From Melieria omissa (Eukaryota; Arthropoda; Insecta; Diptera; Ulidiidae): a stretch of DNA of 64,000 bases. Location of the stretch: the NCBI GenBank assembly GCA_963971225.1, contig OZ020269.1:5146001-5210000 (forward strand), read 5' to 3'. Every line of letters starts with the position of its first letter. Positions within the stretch are counted from its first letter, which is position 1. The notes beneath the pieces were generated by a model that was not told where the DNA came from, searched no databases, and saw only the letters and a program-made list of their open reading frames with translations. Below, in pieces: positions 50,611 through 61,020 of the stretch. A program made the translations under genes and the position numbers.

Positions 50611-51441
50611 GAAATATTTTGGTGGATCTGAATCGAGTTATTGAAACAAAACGACAGAACAGAGTTTTAAAACGAATACAGAGATCAATGAAAATGAAAT
50701 CAAATCAGCAAAGCTGCGATTCTAGTTGCCAATGTTTGAGATTTTTGTATTTTTTGTTTGGAGTTTTATGTTTTCGTTGCTTCGTTGACTTAGGACTTGG
50801 ACAAGGATTATTCAGGCAACACATGTGTGCTGGTTCAGCTGTTATTTAGTGTCTTGAATGAGTGAGTTTTTGTGAGTGTGTTAGTGTTAGTGTGAGTGTG
50901 AGCATTTAACCGACTGTTTACCTGTTGCTGAGAAACTTAAATAGTTTTGCTTATGGTTTGCATGAAATTGTGGATGCGTATCTTTTTCACATTGTTACAT
51001 TCTCTTTGAACATAGCTGACTTGATCGCATTGTGCGAACTTTTCAAATGAATTTTCAAACTCTAATCATCTTTACAAAGGATTAGGCCTACTTAAGCGTG
51101 TAGTCACATCTATCTTTGTATGTATGAATGCACACATTACCATGTGCGTACGTGTGGATTACTCTTGAAAGAACCAACAGGAAAATTAGACAACACGCAA
51201 CAGTCGTTCCCGTTGTGCCAATATCGAAAGGACTTTTAGAAAATTTTTTAAGGCAAATTATCTACTCCGGAATATTAGCTAACTTATCTATTATCTATTT
51301 CTTGTTAAAAGCGCAGCTGCCGAATGAAAATTTTATGATTTAATGAAAACAATTTTTTTTTTTTGTGATTGATTTTTTTTGCTGAGATCGAATTTCTTAA
51401 CCTTTGTGTCAACAGCAGAAAAATTGTACGTTAGTCAACAA

Positions 51442-51458
51442 CAGCATAACCGGTTATG
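51442..51458. repeat. Target-site duplication, left copy (SINE family 2, copy D)
   Basis: CAGCATAACCGGTTATG matches 51860-51876 (CAGCATACCCGGGTATG) at 15 of 17 positions. Both copies contain a perfect 14-bp palindrome, because the two differences are complementary to each other. Confidence 0.7.
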
Positions 51459-51859
51459 GTTGGTTGGTTGGTTGGTTGTAGTGGCTGCCTCTGTATGAGA
51501 CACACTCGGGCCTATCGGCGCGTTGTGATACCACAAATTCCACCCGTTTGAAATGTGTGTGCAACACTGTTTTTTTCAACATGTGATACAACACACATTT
51601 CAAACGGATGATGGAAAGGGAGTGAGGGGCCTACAGTTTAACGTCGAATCCGAACGGCGATTGGCACTTTTTCTTTCACACTTGGAGGTTTTGCCATTGC
51701 CTGCCAAAAGCGCACTTGTGCGGTTCTTGTAATTCGCATCTGCTTCATGTGGATAGCGATAGAAGTCAACGAGTTTTTGACTAGTCCGAGCCAGGAATCG
51801 AACCTGGAGCACTCGGTATAAGAAGCCAGCGCGCTACCCGCTGGACTTTCGAGACCGGC
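51459..51859 (-). mobile_element. tRNA-derived SINE, family 2, copy D
   Basis: Read on the minus strand this is collinear with 45885-46282 along its whole length, at roughly 80-85% identity by eye. It keeps a perfect B-box (GGTTCGATTCC) inside CCAGG/CCTGG arms. The tail is CCAACCAACCAACC instead of CCTAACCTAACC. It inserted at the palindrome near the left end of the TTAA-flanked element, duplicating about 17 bp. The greater divergence between C and D than between A and B suggests family 2 is older or more diverse. Confidence 0.82.
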
Positions 51860-51876
51860 CAGCATACCCGGGTATG
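51860..51876. repeat. Target-site duplication, right copy (SINE family 2, copy D)
   Basis: Contains CATACCCGGGTATG, the form of the palindrome also found at the right end of the host element, so this is probably the unaltered copy. Confidence 0.7.
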
Positions 51877-52004
51877 CGATAAATATGTGATTATTTAACA
51901 CATTCTTTGAATCTGCCTAACTTTTTTTTGTTAGTTTATTGAAAAATATGTTTTTTTTGTAAGTATTGAAACAAATTGAAAAAAATATTATTTCATTGTA
52001 TAAA

Positions 52005-52865
52005 TATTGAGTTTCTTAGAACAGCCTTGTTTGGTTTGCGGCGGAGCGGATCAACAAAAACCACAGTGGTTCGGGTTTGGAGTAAGGGATCAAATCGATA
52101 CGATCTACACAGATTTTGCCATAGCAATTGATAGAGTGAGCCATTCAGTTTTGATTTCAAAAGGCTCTCCTGGGGTTTCATTCCTCAATTCTTCGATGGA
52201 TGAAATTATACCTATTTAATTGGTGTTGTGTTGTCACCTCAAGATATATGCGGTAGTTAATAATGAGACGGATTTCTCTGCCTTGCAAACGGATCTTGGC
52301 AATGTTCAAACCTGGTGCGCAAAAAATAAACTGGTTTTGAATGTCAGCAAATGTGTCCATGCGGCTTATTCAAGGAGGCTCAGTCCCTTGCAATCATCGT
52401 ATTCCATATCCGATTCTGTGTTAAAAACAGTTAATGGAGTAAAGGATTTGGGTGTCTTTTTCGACGTAAAGCTTAGTTTTTCTAGTAATTTTAATTACAT
52501 TACATCGAAGTCTTATGCAATGCTGGGTTTTGTTCGACGGAACTGTACTGCGTTCTCGGACCCACATTCTTTTAAACTGCTATTTATGACTTTTTTACGC
52601 TCTAGACTTGACTAGGCTTCTTTTATTTGGAGACCTTATCAGGCTACCCATACCAATCGAATTGAGCGTATTCAAAAGGTGTTCATAAAATTCGCACTGC
52701 GGTCATTAAATTTCACCGAGCCTCTGCCGTCATATGAGTCTCGTTGTATGTTGCTGAGCCTCAAGTCTCTGCATTCGAGGCGAACGTTTTTTGCTTGTTC
52801 TTTCGTGCTAAATCTACTATATAGGGATATTGATTGCCCTTCTCTTCTCTGTAAGATCGGTTTTG
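52005..52865 (+). pseudogene. Non-LTR retrotransposon reverse transcriptase remnant (part 1)
   Basis: One reading frame carries the C-terminal half of a Jockey/CR1-type reverse transcriptase. It starts with the DTIYTDF...DRVSHSVLISK block (the catalytic-domain A region, with the usual FSKAFD eroded to FAIAID). After an internal loss comes LKIYAVVNNETDFSALQTDL, WCAKNKLVLNVSKC and VKDLGVFFDVKLSF, then the thumb-like region to LLCKIGF. The YADD catalytic block is missing or eroded and the SPGV-QGS loop is deleted. In-frame stops are TAA at 52217-52219 and TAG at 52613-52615. The element is 5'-truncated, as usual for LINEs, so endonuclease and ORF1 are absent. It is interrupted by a mariner at 52866 and resumes at 54153. 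Confidence 0.85.
52864..52865. repeat. Left target dinucleotide of the mariner (TA mutated to TG)
   Basis: Mariners duplicate TA. The right copy at 54153-54154 is TA; the left reads TG. Taking one TA and rejoining the flanks gives an uninterrupted reverse-transcriptase frame (GF|NVPIW), so the left base has changed since insertion. Confidence 0.8.
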
Positions 52866-54152
52866 TTGGGTGTACAACTTAATAACCGGAATTCGTCAGC
52901 CCAATTTTATGTTTTATTGTGGAAAAATCTTACAATATATTTTATTCAAAGTATTGTCCCTCGGAAGCTACAGCATTTTCCCATCTTTCAGGCAATTTAT
53001 GAATTCCATCCCAAAAAAATTGCGCCGGCTTGGCGGCCAAAAACGAATCTATCCAATTTCGGATGCCTTGCTCTGAAGTGAAGCGTATTCCGGTGAGGGC
53101 GTTTTGCATCGAGCGAAATAAATGGTAGTCGGACGGGGCAAGGTCTGGGCTATAAGGCGGGTGAGGTAAAACTTCCCAGCCATTGTTTTCCAAATAGTTC
53201 TTAACCGGAATAGCAACATGAGGCCGAGCGTTATCATGATCGAAAATTATGGCCTCGTGTCTGGTCGCATATTCCGGGCGTTTTTCGATGATGGCACGCT
53301 TCAAACGAATCAATTGTGTTCGGTACAGGTCACCATTGATTCTCTGGCCCGATTTCAGCAACTCATAATATAACGGCCCCTTCTGATCCCACCAAATACA
53401 CAGCATAACCTTGGCGCCATGGATATTTGGCTTCGCCGTTGATTTGGCTGGTTGGCCGGGCTTCACGTATGACTTTTTGCGCTTGCGATTTTCATAATGG
53501 ATCTATTTTTCATCCCCAGTCACGATCCGATGCAAAAATGCTTTCTTTTTATGGCGCACAAGCAGCATTTCAGACATACAGAAGCGCCGTTCAACGTCTC
53601 TCGGCTTCAACTCATAGGGGACCCAATTACCTTGCTTCTGAATGTATTCGGCGGCTTTCAAACGTTTCGAAATTGCTTGCTGAGTCACTCCCAACGATTT
53701 GGCAAGTTCTTCTTTTGTTTGACATGAATCCTCATCGAGTAGCGTCTCCAATTCTTCGTCTTCAAACTTTTTTGGCTGTCCTGGGCGTTCTTTGTCTTTG
53801 ATGTCGAAATCGGCACTTTTGAAGCGTTGAAACTATTCAAAACACTGTGTTTTCGCTAAAGCATCGTCGCCATAAACTTCTACAAGCAAACGATGACTTT
53901 CCGCAGCAGTTTTTTTTGCAAAAAAATTACCCAACAGAACCTCCCGCAAATGCTGTCTTTTTCTCCAATTTTCTAAGTTATTCATCGTGAAAAATAATAA
54001 TGATGCACACAAGATAAAATTGTTTTGTTGGCTGATTTTGATAGCTGTCAAATGTACCTTCAAAATTACATATATATAAGGTTAGAGCTTTCACGATATT
54101 TGTTAGTACGGACATCTAGCGTCAAATTCCGGTTATTAAGTTGTACACCCAA
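52866..54152 (-). mobile_element. Mariner element, 1287 bp, nearly complete
   Basis: Perfect 28-bp terminal inverted repeats lie at 52866-52893 and 54125-54152, beginning TTGGGTGTACAACTT. The length is normal for the mariner family (about 1.3 kb). The element sits in antisense orientation within the retrotransposon, at a TA inside a Phe-Asn codon pair. Both ends are intact, so it could still be moved by transposase made elsewhere. I did not settle the subfamily. Confidence 0.95.
52942..53985 (-). pseudogene. Mariner transposase with two amber codons
   Basis: The frame runs 347 codons from MNNLENWRKRQ (ATG at 53985) to the stop at 52944-52942, the normal length for this family, with no frameshift. 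It encodes cut-and-paste transposase. An N-terminal DNA-binding part is followed by a helix-turn-helix around residues 99-109 (GVTQQAISKRL) and the WVPYEL motif at about 121-126. The DDE-type catalytic core has Asp158 (GDEK), Asp251 (HDNARPH) and Asp286 (SPDLAPSDYHLF); the last two are 34 residues apart, the D,D34D signature of mariner. In-frame TAG codons at residues 51 (53835-53833) and 161 (53505-53503) both stand where the family has Trp, so each is a single TGG to TAG change. The gene is therefore inactive as written, though the three catalytic residues survive. An upstream in-frame ATG at 54063 lies before the family start and is disregarded. Confidence 0.93.
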
Positions 54153-54365
54153 TAATGTTCCAATCTGGAACTTGCGGCATTCGAACACTTTTTTAACTCC
54201 TCTTACCTCTCAGATCTCGATGTCGTTCTGCCGAAGAACGACGTCTTTATTAAACTAAGATTTTCATTATGATTACTATTACTATTTCTAATGTTATCTC
54301 TTAGTCAGTAAGACATAATGACTATATAAATATGGAAATAAAAAAATAAAAAAATAAATAAATAA
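54153..54365 (+). pseudogene. Non-LTR retrotransposon remnant (part 2) with A-rich tail
   Basis: This resumes the reverse-transcriptase frame exactly where the mariner cut it, with NVPIWNLRHSNTF, a conserved C-terminal block in Jockey/CR1-like elements. It stops at TAA near 54256-54258. A short 3' UTR follows, ending in an AAATAA-type A-rich tail at about 54337-54366, the 3' signature of target-primed reverse transcription. No clear target duplication was found. Confidence 0.8.
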
Positions 54366-54797
54366 CAAGACCCGTGTGTGCAGAACATTCCATCGATACA
54401 CCGCAAAGCAACAAATGCAGTTGAAAACTTCATAATTTCTAATTCATTCATAATTTTTGTATTTCATATTTACCATTTTACATTATAATCACTTACACTA
54501 TTTTAAAATTAACATGGAAAATAAAAGGTCAATTTTCAACTAGCATATATCAACATATTTACATGCGATTTTATGTACATACCCGGGTATGCTGCTGTTG
54601 ACGTAAGGGGTGTGAATCGAAAAAGAGGCCATATATCTGGACGAGGTAGTTCAATCTCAACCAAACCAAAGAATATGGTGTAAAATACTTTTCTAGAAGA
54701 TATCAAGAAATTTCAGGTCGCCCTGAGTGTTACTTTCCAAGATACAGCGATTTGAAAACGCAAAACATACCCGGGTATGTTGCTGCTGACATAAAGG
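54366..54797. other. Right part of the TTAA-flanked host element
   Basis: Non-coding. It contains the two right-hand copies of CATACCCGGGTATG, at 54578-54591 and 54766-54779. Each is followed by a TGCTGYTGACRTAARGG-type phrase, and they are direct repeats 188 bases apart. The second leads straight into the TTAA boundary. The first has the same flanking phrase followed by GGTGTG instead of TTAA, so it looks like a duplicated internal copy of the terminus. Confidence 0.7.
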
Positions 54798-54907
54798 TTA
54801 AACACATTAAGCACGTTAGTCGTTAAAATATAAAAACAAAACAAAATCGAATTAAGTTTGCCTCTCTATAGTTTTCCTGCAGACGTTTCACAATATCAAC
54901 TCATACA

Positions 54908-54926
54908 CATACACACACACACACAC
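54908..54926. repeat. CA microsatellite
   Basis: Nine CA units. Confidence 0.9.
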
Positions 54927-55225
54927 GTCTACAAGTGTATAAGCCAAAACGTGTTGGCCATCCATGCAACATGCAAATCCGATTACGCCTATAACTGTCA
55001 TTTGTCAATATTCCAAGAACGCGTTCGACCGATAACGTTTGACCGACCATCCGCTGTGGTCGACATTGCCTTTGTCTTTGCATTTCGCTTTGTGCGGCTG
55101 CTTTCCTGGGGCACAAAGCCAGCACTGAGGTACTCGTACTAGAGTTGTGTTTGTGTTTTGTATTTTGCCTTTTGTGTGCACTGGCAGCAGGAAGTAAGTT
55201 GTGAAAGAAAATAGAGCACAACCGA

Positions 55226-55250
55226 AAGAGAGAGAGAGAGAGAGAGAGAG
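55226..55250. repeat. AG microsatellite
   Basis: Twelve AG units; the only sizeable AG/CT run in the window. Confidence 0.92.
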
Positions 55251-56921
55251 CGAGAGTGACACACAGCCTTATTGGCTTTTGGCTGCGTCTCGTTAAGTCC
55301 TTGTTAAATCCTATCGGCATATGGTGTGTTTCGCCGCAACCGCCTCGTCCTTGCTGCCTTAACGGCGGCGCATGTGACAAGCCTTTTCGGTCGGCCGCTA
55401 ATGTTGGGTGTGCGTGCGTGTGTGTGTTGCCATATTGAAAACACATGCCCCCTAAGCTGCACAACGAGATTTTTGTTTTTTGCGTGCGCTGCCCGCCTTC
55501 GCCCCGCTAAAGCCGCCACTTCTTGGCTACAATGTACAATAATAAGTTGTTGGCTGTTGCTTGAGTTGCTGCCACTTGGCCGAGGCCTTTTGATGTATGT
55601 ATGTATGAGCAAATAGTGTGCCGCGTTGCTGTAGCGGCGGCTCTTTTGGTAATGTTCATTGACTTTTAAGGGTTAATTATGAATGGCATGAAACGAAGTG
55701 GCGGATGCTGGGCGCCGCCGAGGGAGTGGTGATTGAAAGGGGTTTGAAAATATGGCGAAAAGTTTGCTAACAAGTGGATTGGCATAGTGACGGGCCGGCC
55801 GTTAAATCGGCTATGGGCGTTGTTCACGCTGACTTTGCAAGTTGAGTTGAAAGTAAAGCAAGCAAATACGATTACAGTGAGTCGATTTACAACGGCTTTT
55901 CTGTGTGAATGTGTGTGTATGTGTGAGTGTGTGAATGCGCTAAGAATATGAAAGACTTGTGAGTCGGGTTGTCAGGCTGTCGTTCTGTTTGCAAGCTGGA
56001 AGCTTTTAGTGGACTGCCTGAACATTATTGAACTTTAATAAATACGTAAATACGAGTTACCCGTGTTGGCATATTTATGAAATATTGATGCGAATATTTC
56101 ATGAGAACAAAAACTTTTTCGAACATTACGAACTGCGCAAATTTGAGTCTTACAATTGAGCAGAGCGAAAATCTTGAACCTTACGTAACGCAAAGTTTGT
56201 TCTAATTTATGATTCCCTTTAAAGTATCCAAAACTTGGAGGCTGAGCAATGGCACGAGTTAAGAAAAGTTTTAGGTTATGTTGTACAGAGTCAAAACACA
56301 CACACATACATTTCTATTCACTTAAGTATGTTACGAGTACGTAGGCGTCTTTCGGCACAAAAGTGGCCAATTTTCGCATTTCCATTCGCAAACCTAGCAG
56401 CCGCACAGCAGCGGCGAAAGTAGGAGACACAAGTCAGCGCTCGAAAGTCAGACCACCATCACCAGAGGCGGACAAGCAGCTGACAGCCCACAGCACCCGA
56501 GCAATACCCACTCGGGGAGCGAACACCATTGGGGCGAGGGCGAAGGAAGCACACCAGACGCAGCAGGCACAAATGATCTAAACAGCATGACGGCGTAAAC
56601 ACACAAACCCACAAACAGCCATGCAGACGCAACAGCGCGCAGCGCTGCACACGTGCACGGACGCAGTCAAGTAGGTGGAAATCGTATCAGCTCGAGTGCA
56701 GAGCATTAATGCGCAGACATACGCGCGCACACGCAGGACACAGCACACATGCCGATGTCCATGACAACAACTGCGGCAACAAAAACACGGCGAAGAAAGC
56801 GCAGGTGTGCTGGTGTGTGTTCATTTTTCCTCGACTGTCGCAAGGTCCACGAGCGTAGCGAACCGCACCAAATGCGGCATCCAGACACACTCACACAGAC
56901 ATCTTACATGCAGTCACACTC

Positions 56922-56943
56922 GCAGCAGCAGCAGCAGCAGCTG
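56922..56943. repeat. CAG triplet repeat
   Basis: About seven CAG units. One plus-strand frame reads Gln and another Ser, but no gene is supported. Confidence 0.85.
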
Positions 56944-59900
56944 TCACGTTGCAAGACGCCGCCGCCACGCCATCACTTGCAGGTGCGGTGAGCGGGTGGG
57001 TGAGTGGGCGGGCCGGCAACTCATAGTCGTGTCCCCCTTGTGACTCGGTTGCCGTTGCCTTTGCCGTTGCGGCACAGCGCATATCAGCGCCCAAGTACTT
57101 ACATACGTGCGCCAAGTGATAAAATCGCTTTAATGAAGAATTTAAACAGCACTCGAGATGCTCAGCCACTCGGCGCTGAATTGTGGTCCTTCAGGGTTTT
57201 TAATTGTCCCAGGCGTTGATGCTATTTGCCAATGTGTTGAACACATTCTTGAGCGAGCACCTTGAGACGTTGCGATGCGGTGAAATCGCACAAATGAAGA
57301 GTGGCCCAGAAATGTATTAATTAAATGCGATGGTACTGAAGATCACATTCACCCACACATAGACAGTCAGTGCGGCATCAGAGAGCAGCTCTGATATTTG
57401 AAACAAATTCTTTCAAGTACCTCAAGTGAGCCAAGCCACTTCAAAGGCGATTTTCAGTTATTGTGTAAAGACATGAAAACGAAAAGAACTGAATTGTAAT
57501 CTTGTTTAGGTTGTTGGCAAGTAAAGATTACAGCTTCAACTGCTAATCAAAAATGTTATTCACCAACATTATTTTTTTAATTTTGATCATTAGTCAAAAA
57601 TTTTTTTAATCTGTGGCGTTGGAATTGTGCAGAATCCTGGCTTCTGGCTGGAACATCGACTAGGACGTGTTCGGAATACTGTTCAATTTTATTGAACTTC
57701 ATTGTTTCTTATATTAGTCAAGTAGACAGAATTTGAGAGAGTTGGGTGGATGCCATAATCTTCTATTCAAAAGAAACAAACGATTCTTGCGCCCACATTT
57801 GACTTAAACACTGAAACGAGTGAAAAAAATGGACCATTTCTTTGGATTCAGATGCATTTTTCTCCAAGACCAACTCACACAGGATGTCCCCATGAATCCC
57901 TATCCCTATTCATATCCCTATGAACTATAATTTTGCTTATTATAGACAGACAGCTGGATAAAGAAATGATCGAGTATTAAAGTATGAAATTCTTTGTAGA
58001 GAAATTAGAAAGCCGAACGAATGCTTTTCACAAGTAGAAGACTAGTAGACGAGAAACAGGCTCTAGAAGCTGAAAAGATCCCCGAAGATGTGTTAGCTAC
58101 AGCGTCCTGTCTCAAACGTTGCCCAGCTCAATGCGGGTTTCACTTCCACAACAATTCTTCAGCTTAGTTTGTACTATTCCATTTTCTCTTACTGCCACAC
58201 ACACACAAATTTCAAATATTGCCATTCGCTTCAACCACTTTTAAAGCTCTCAGCGATTAAGTATCTTCAGTGTTGTTGAACCACACACGGCGAGAAAACG
58301 TTCCTACACGTCCACAGATTGTTTTTTATCCGTTGCATCGGACGCTTGTGGCCTGCGGCCTAAATTCCACAGCATCGATGCAAAAATGTGTGTGTACATC
58401 GTTTGTTTATTTGTTTGTGTTGCGTTGCAATAACAGTTTTCCCTTCAGTTTGGCTACAGCAATAAAAGTAAATACGCGCATCTATACGGCAGCTACAACA
58501 TTGCCCGGCAGGCAACGGCAACTGCCAATATCCAAGGCAACATTCGTTCGGCAGCTGATCCACATGGTTCGGTAGTTGCCACACATTTACCTTTTTGTTG
58601 TTGTTTTTTACGCTTTTTTAGTAGGTTTGTACAAAATGTTTGTGATGAGCGAGCGGGCATTGGTGCTGGCTGTCGAAAGTTAACAATCGAAGGAATAAGG
58701 CACCAAGATTATTTGGTTTGAATTTAAAATATATTTAAAGTCTAAATACATTTTTTATATTTAGATTTTGAATTATATTCAAATTGAGATTGAATGCTTT
58801 TCAAAATATTGAAATATTTTTTGTCAATCTTAGTAAATGCAAAATAAATAAATAAATATGTGTTTAAAACAGCAAACAAGATTTTCTCATCCTTTCAATA
58901 TCCGCTTTAACCCTTTTAGTGCCTTTAAACTTCTTTATGGTTCTTTATTTCTCCAGGCTTGATTCCCATGTTTTGAAGCGTTAGTGTGCGGGTGCGAAGT
59001 TTTGCCTCGGCCGTTCGTTTTGTGACAGCGCTGGGAATCGTCCATTTCAGTGGCTTCTTGTCATTGTCGTGTCAACTGACGGCACACACCAACAACATAA
59101 GAGTGAAAATTTAAAATATAGTAAAATCAGAAACACAACTCATGCAAAACGAAATGCTACGGCGAAGTTTTTACGAGTGTTTTCGTTGTCCCCACTGATT
59201 TTATTTTTTACACTTTGCGACAGCGGAAATTACAGTTTTTTGTGACTCAATTTTGTATTTTTCTATTTTTTTCGCATTTGGACATAATGGCAAACATGTT
59301 AATTAAAGGATATATTTCTTGTGTGTTTCACTTATGCCCTGTAATAAAAGTTCAAAGTGGACCATTGTTGGGCCTTTAGCGTTTTTTTCGGTGCAGTAGG
59401 CTTTTGAGAAAAAGTCAAATTAAAAACACTTTCAAAATTTGTGATTAATCTGTGATGTGTTACAGGCGGCAACGTTGAAAGAACTGATTGTAGAGCGGGG
59501 TCTTGGACCCAGAAGAAGAAAGATGTAAAATTTTTTAAAACTTTAACAACGCAATAATCTGACACACAACAAACATTTCGGTGAACCGGTAAGAAAAAAA
59601 CTGACAACAACAACTTTGACAACAACTGACTTTCTCACTTACGTTTTAAGCATTCCTTTTCTAAAGCAATGCCAACTGTAGAGAAACCCCACTTGCTAAG
59701 CAATAAATGTAAATAATTGCTCCTAGCAACACGAAATCCTGGCCGACCATTATTTATTTTGACTTTCTATGTTAAGCTTTCTGAATATTTCGGCATTGCC
59801 GCCATCGCCAACAGCGATCCGGCCTCCATTACACTTTCAGTCACTTTGATTATATCAAGTTGTAGAAAATTAAATCATGTCGATGGCAGTGCACAAAAAG

Positions 59901-60212
59901 CGCCGAGAAATATGCAACAAATATGCCAGACGTAACCAGCTGCCAACATGGCGTCAACAAATTAGAGACAATTCTCGCGGCGAGCGGCGGCCGACAATGT
60001 AAAGCGAAAACGAGAATGGATGCGCAGGACAGAAAAGCAATTTGCGCCAAAAGTTACACTGAAGATATGGCAAGAGAGATATGCAACCTTTTTGCCCAGC
60101 GCCTTGAAATGTGCGCGTGTGGGTAGAAAAAATTTAACTTGCAACCTTACTCAATTTCAAGTAAGTTAATTGCTTTTATTGCCAACAATTTGCGCCCGTT
60201 ACCAATCGCTAC

Positions 60213-60233
60213 GCCAGCCAGCCAGCCAGCCAG
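60213..60233. repeat. CCAG tetranucleotide repeat
   Basis: Five CCAG units. Confidence 0.9.
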
Positions 60234-61001
60234 ACACCTGTCTTGGCGCTTTGATTGTTCAACAAAGCGCTCGCGTCGACTGCTGATTGCGAGTTGTGAG
60301 GCGTTGAACTACAATGACGAAAACGATACTCGCGTTAATGATGCTGGCGCAAATAAAAGCCAACATTTCGGGTCAGCCGACCCGGCCAGCATATGAATGT
60401 CTTAATTATAATGCTGATGGTCATAATTCCCGGCTGCTCCTTGTCTCTTTTGTGATTTCGGTATTTGAAAATGCTCCAGTGGCTCTTGCTGGCTCAATTC
60501 TGCGCGTGTCCTTTCTAACATTTATATGTATGTAAGTGGGATGAAAGACAGGTATTAATTTGAAGTAGATAACAACTATTTGTTTAATATATTTTCATTG
60601 GGCTTTTGAAGCCAAAGTGCTCACTTCAAGTAGCACTCGAAGCTATAGAAATGAATTAAATTGTGTATAGAACACTTTTGGAATTTAGTGAGTCTGGGTC
60701 AGTTTCTTTGAGCCAGCGAGGAAATATTGTTTAAAAATGTATTCAAAGCATTTCCGTGCACTAATGCTATGTGGCTGTGTGGAGGCTCAAACTTGCCCGA
60801 CTTGTCGCTTCACTACAATCCTTTCTTTTATTTATTTTACTTCACCCGAGCAGATATAAAAATCACACACTTGACCGTAAAATGCCAGCAAATAAAATAT
60901 TGTGAAAAAGAAAGCAAAGAAAATAAAAGCAAAGCATAATAAAAGACAAAATAGTGGCAAGAAATCGACTGTCATTGATGTGGCTACATAAGTGTGAGTA
61001 C

Positions 61002-61020
61002 GTGTGTGTGTGTGTGTGTG
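61002..61020. repeat. GT microsatellite
   Basis: Nine GT units. Confidence 0.9.

Larger units (their letters stand above)
47584..51396. other. Non-coding stretch with one weak coding candidate
   Basis: It contains CA/CTCA-rich tracts near 47858-48030, a GTT run near 48118-48135, the longest TG run of the window (49872-49901) and another at 50592-50610. The candidate terminal exon at 48564-48904 is described separately. The remaining open frames near 49200-50560 are high-GC or repeat-driven shadows without recognisable domains. Confidence 0.5.
51401..54797. mobile_element. TTAA-flanked (piggyBac-like) element hosting nested insertions
   Basis: TTAA at 51397-51400 and 54798-54801 bracket ends that read CCTTTGTGTCAACAGCAG on the left and, reversed, CCTTTATGTCAGCAGCAAC on the right. 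The 14-bp palindrome CATACCCGGGTATG recurs at 51863-51876, 54578-54591 and 54766-54779. It is joined each time to a TGCTG or TGCTGYTGAC phrase, inverted at the left end. Removing the SINE (51459-51859) and the retrotransposon with its mariner (about 52005-54365) leaves a host of well under 1 kb without coding capacity. TTAA targets and CC-starting ends are typical of the piggyBac superfamily. The assignment is by structure only. Confidence 0.65.

Noticed and set aside
54901..55464. 187-residue minus-strand open frame
   Set aside because: Driven by the CA and AG microsatellites (Ser-Leu and Cys-Val runs); no family similarity.
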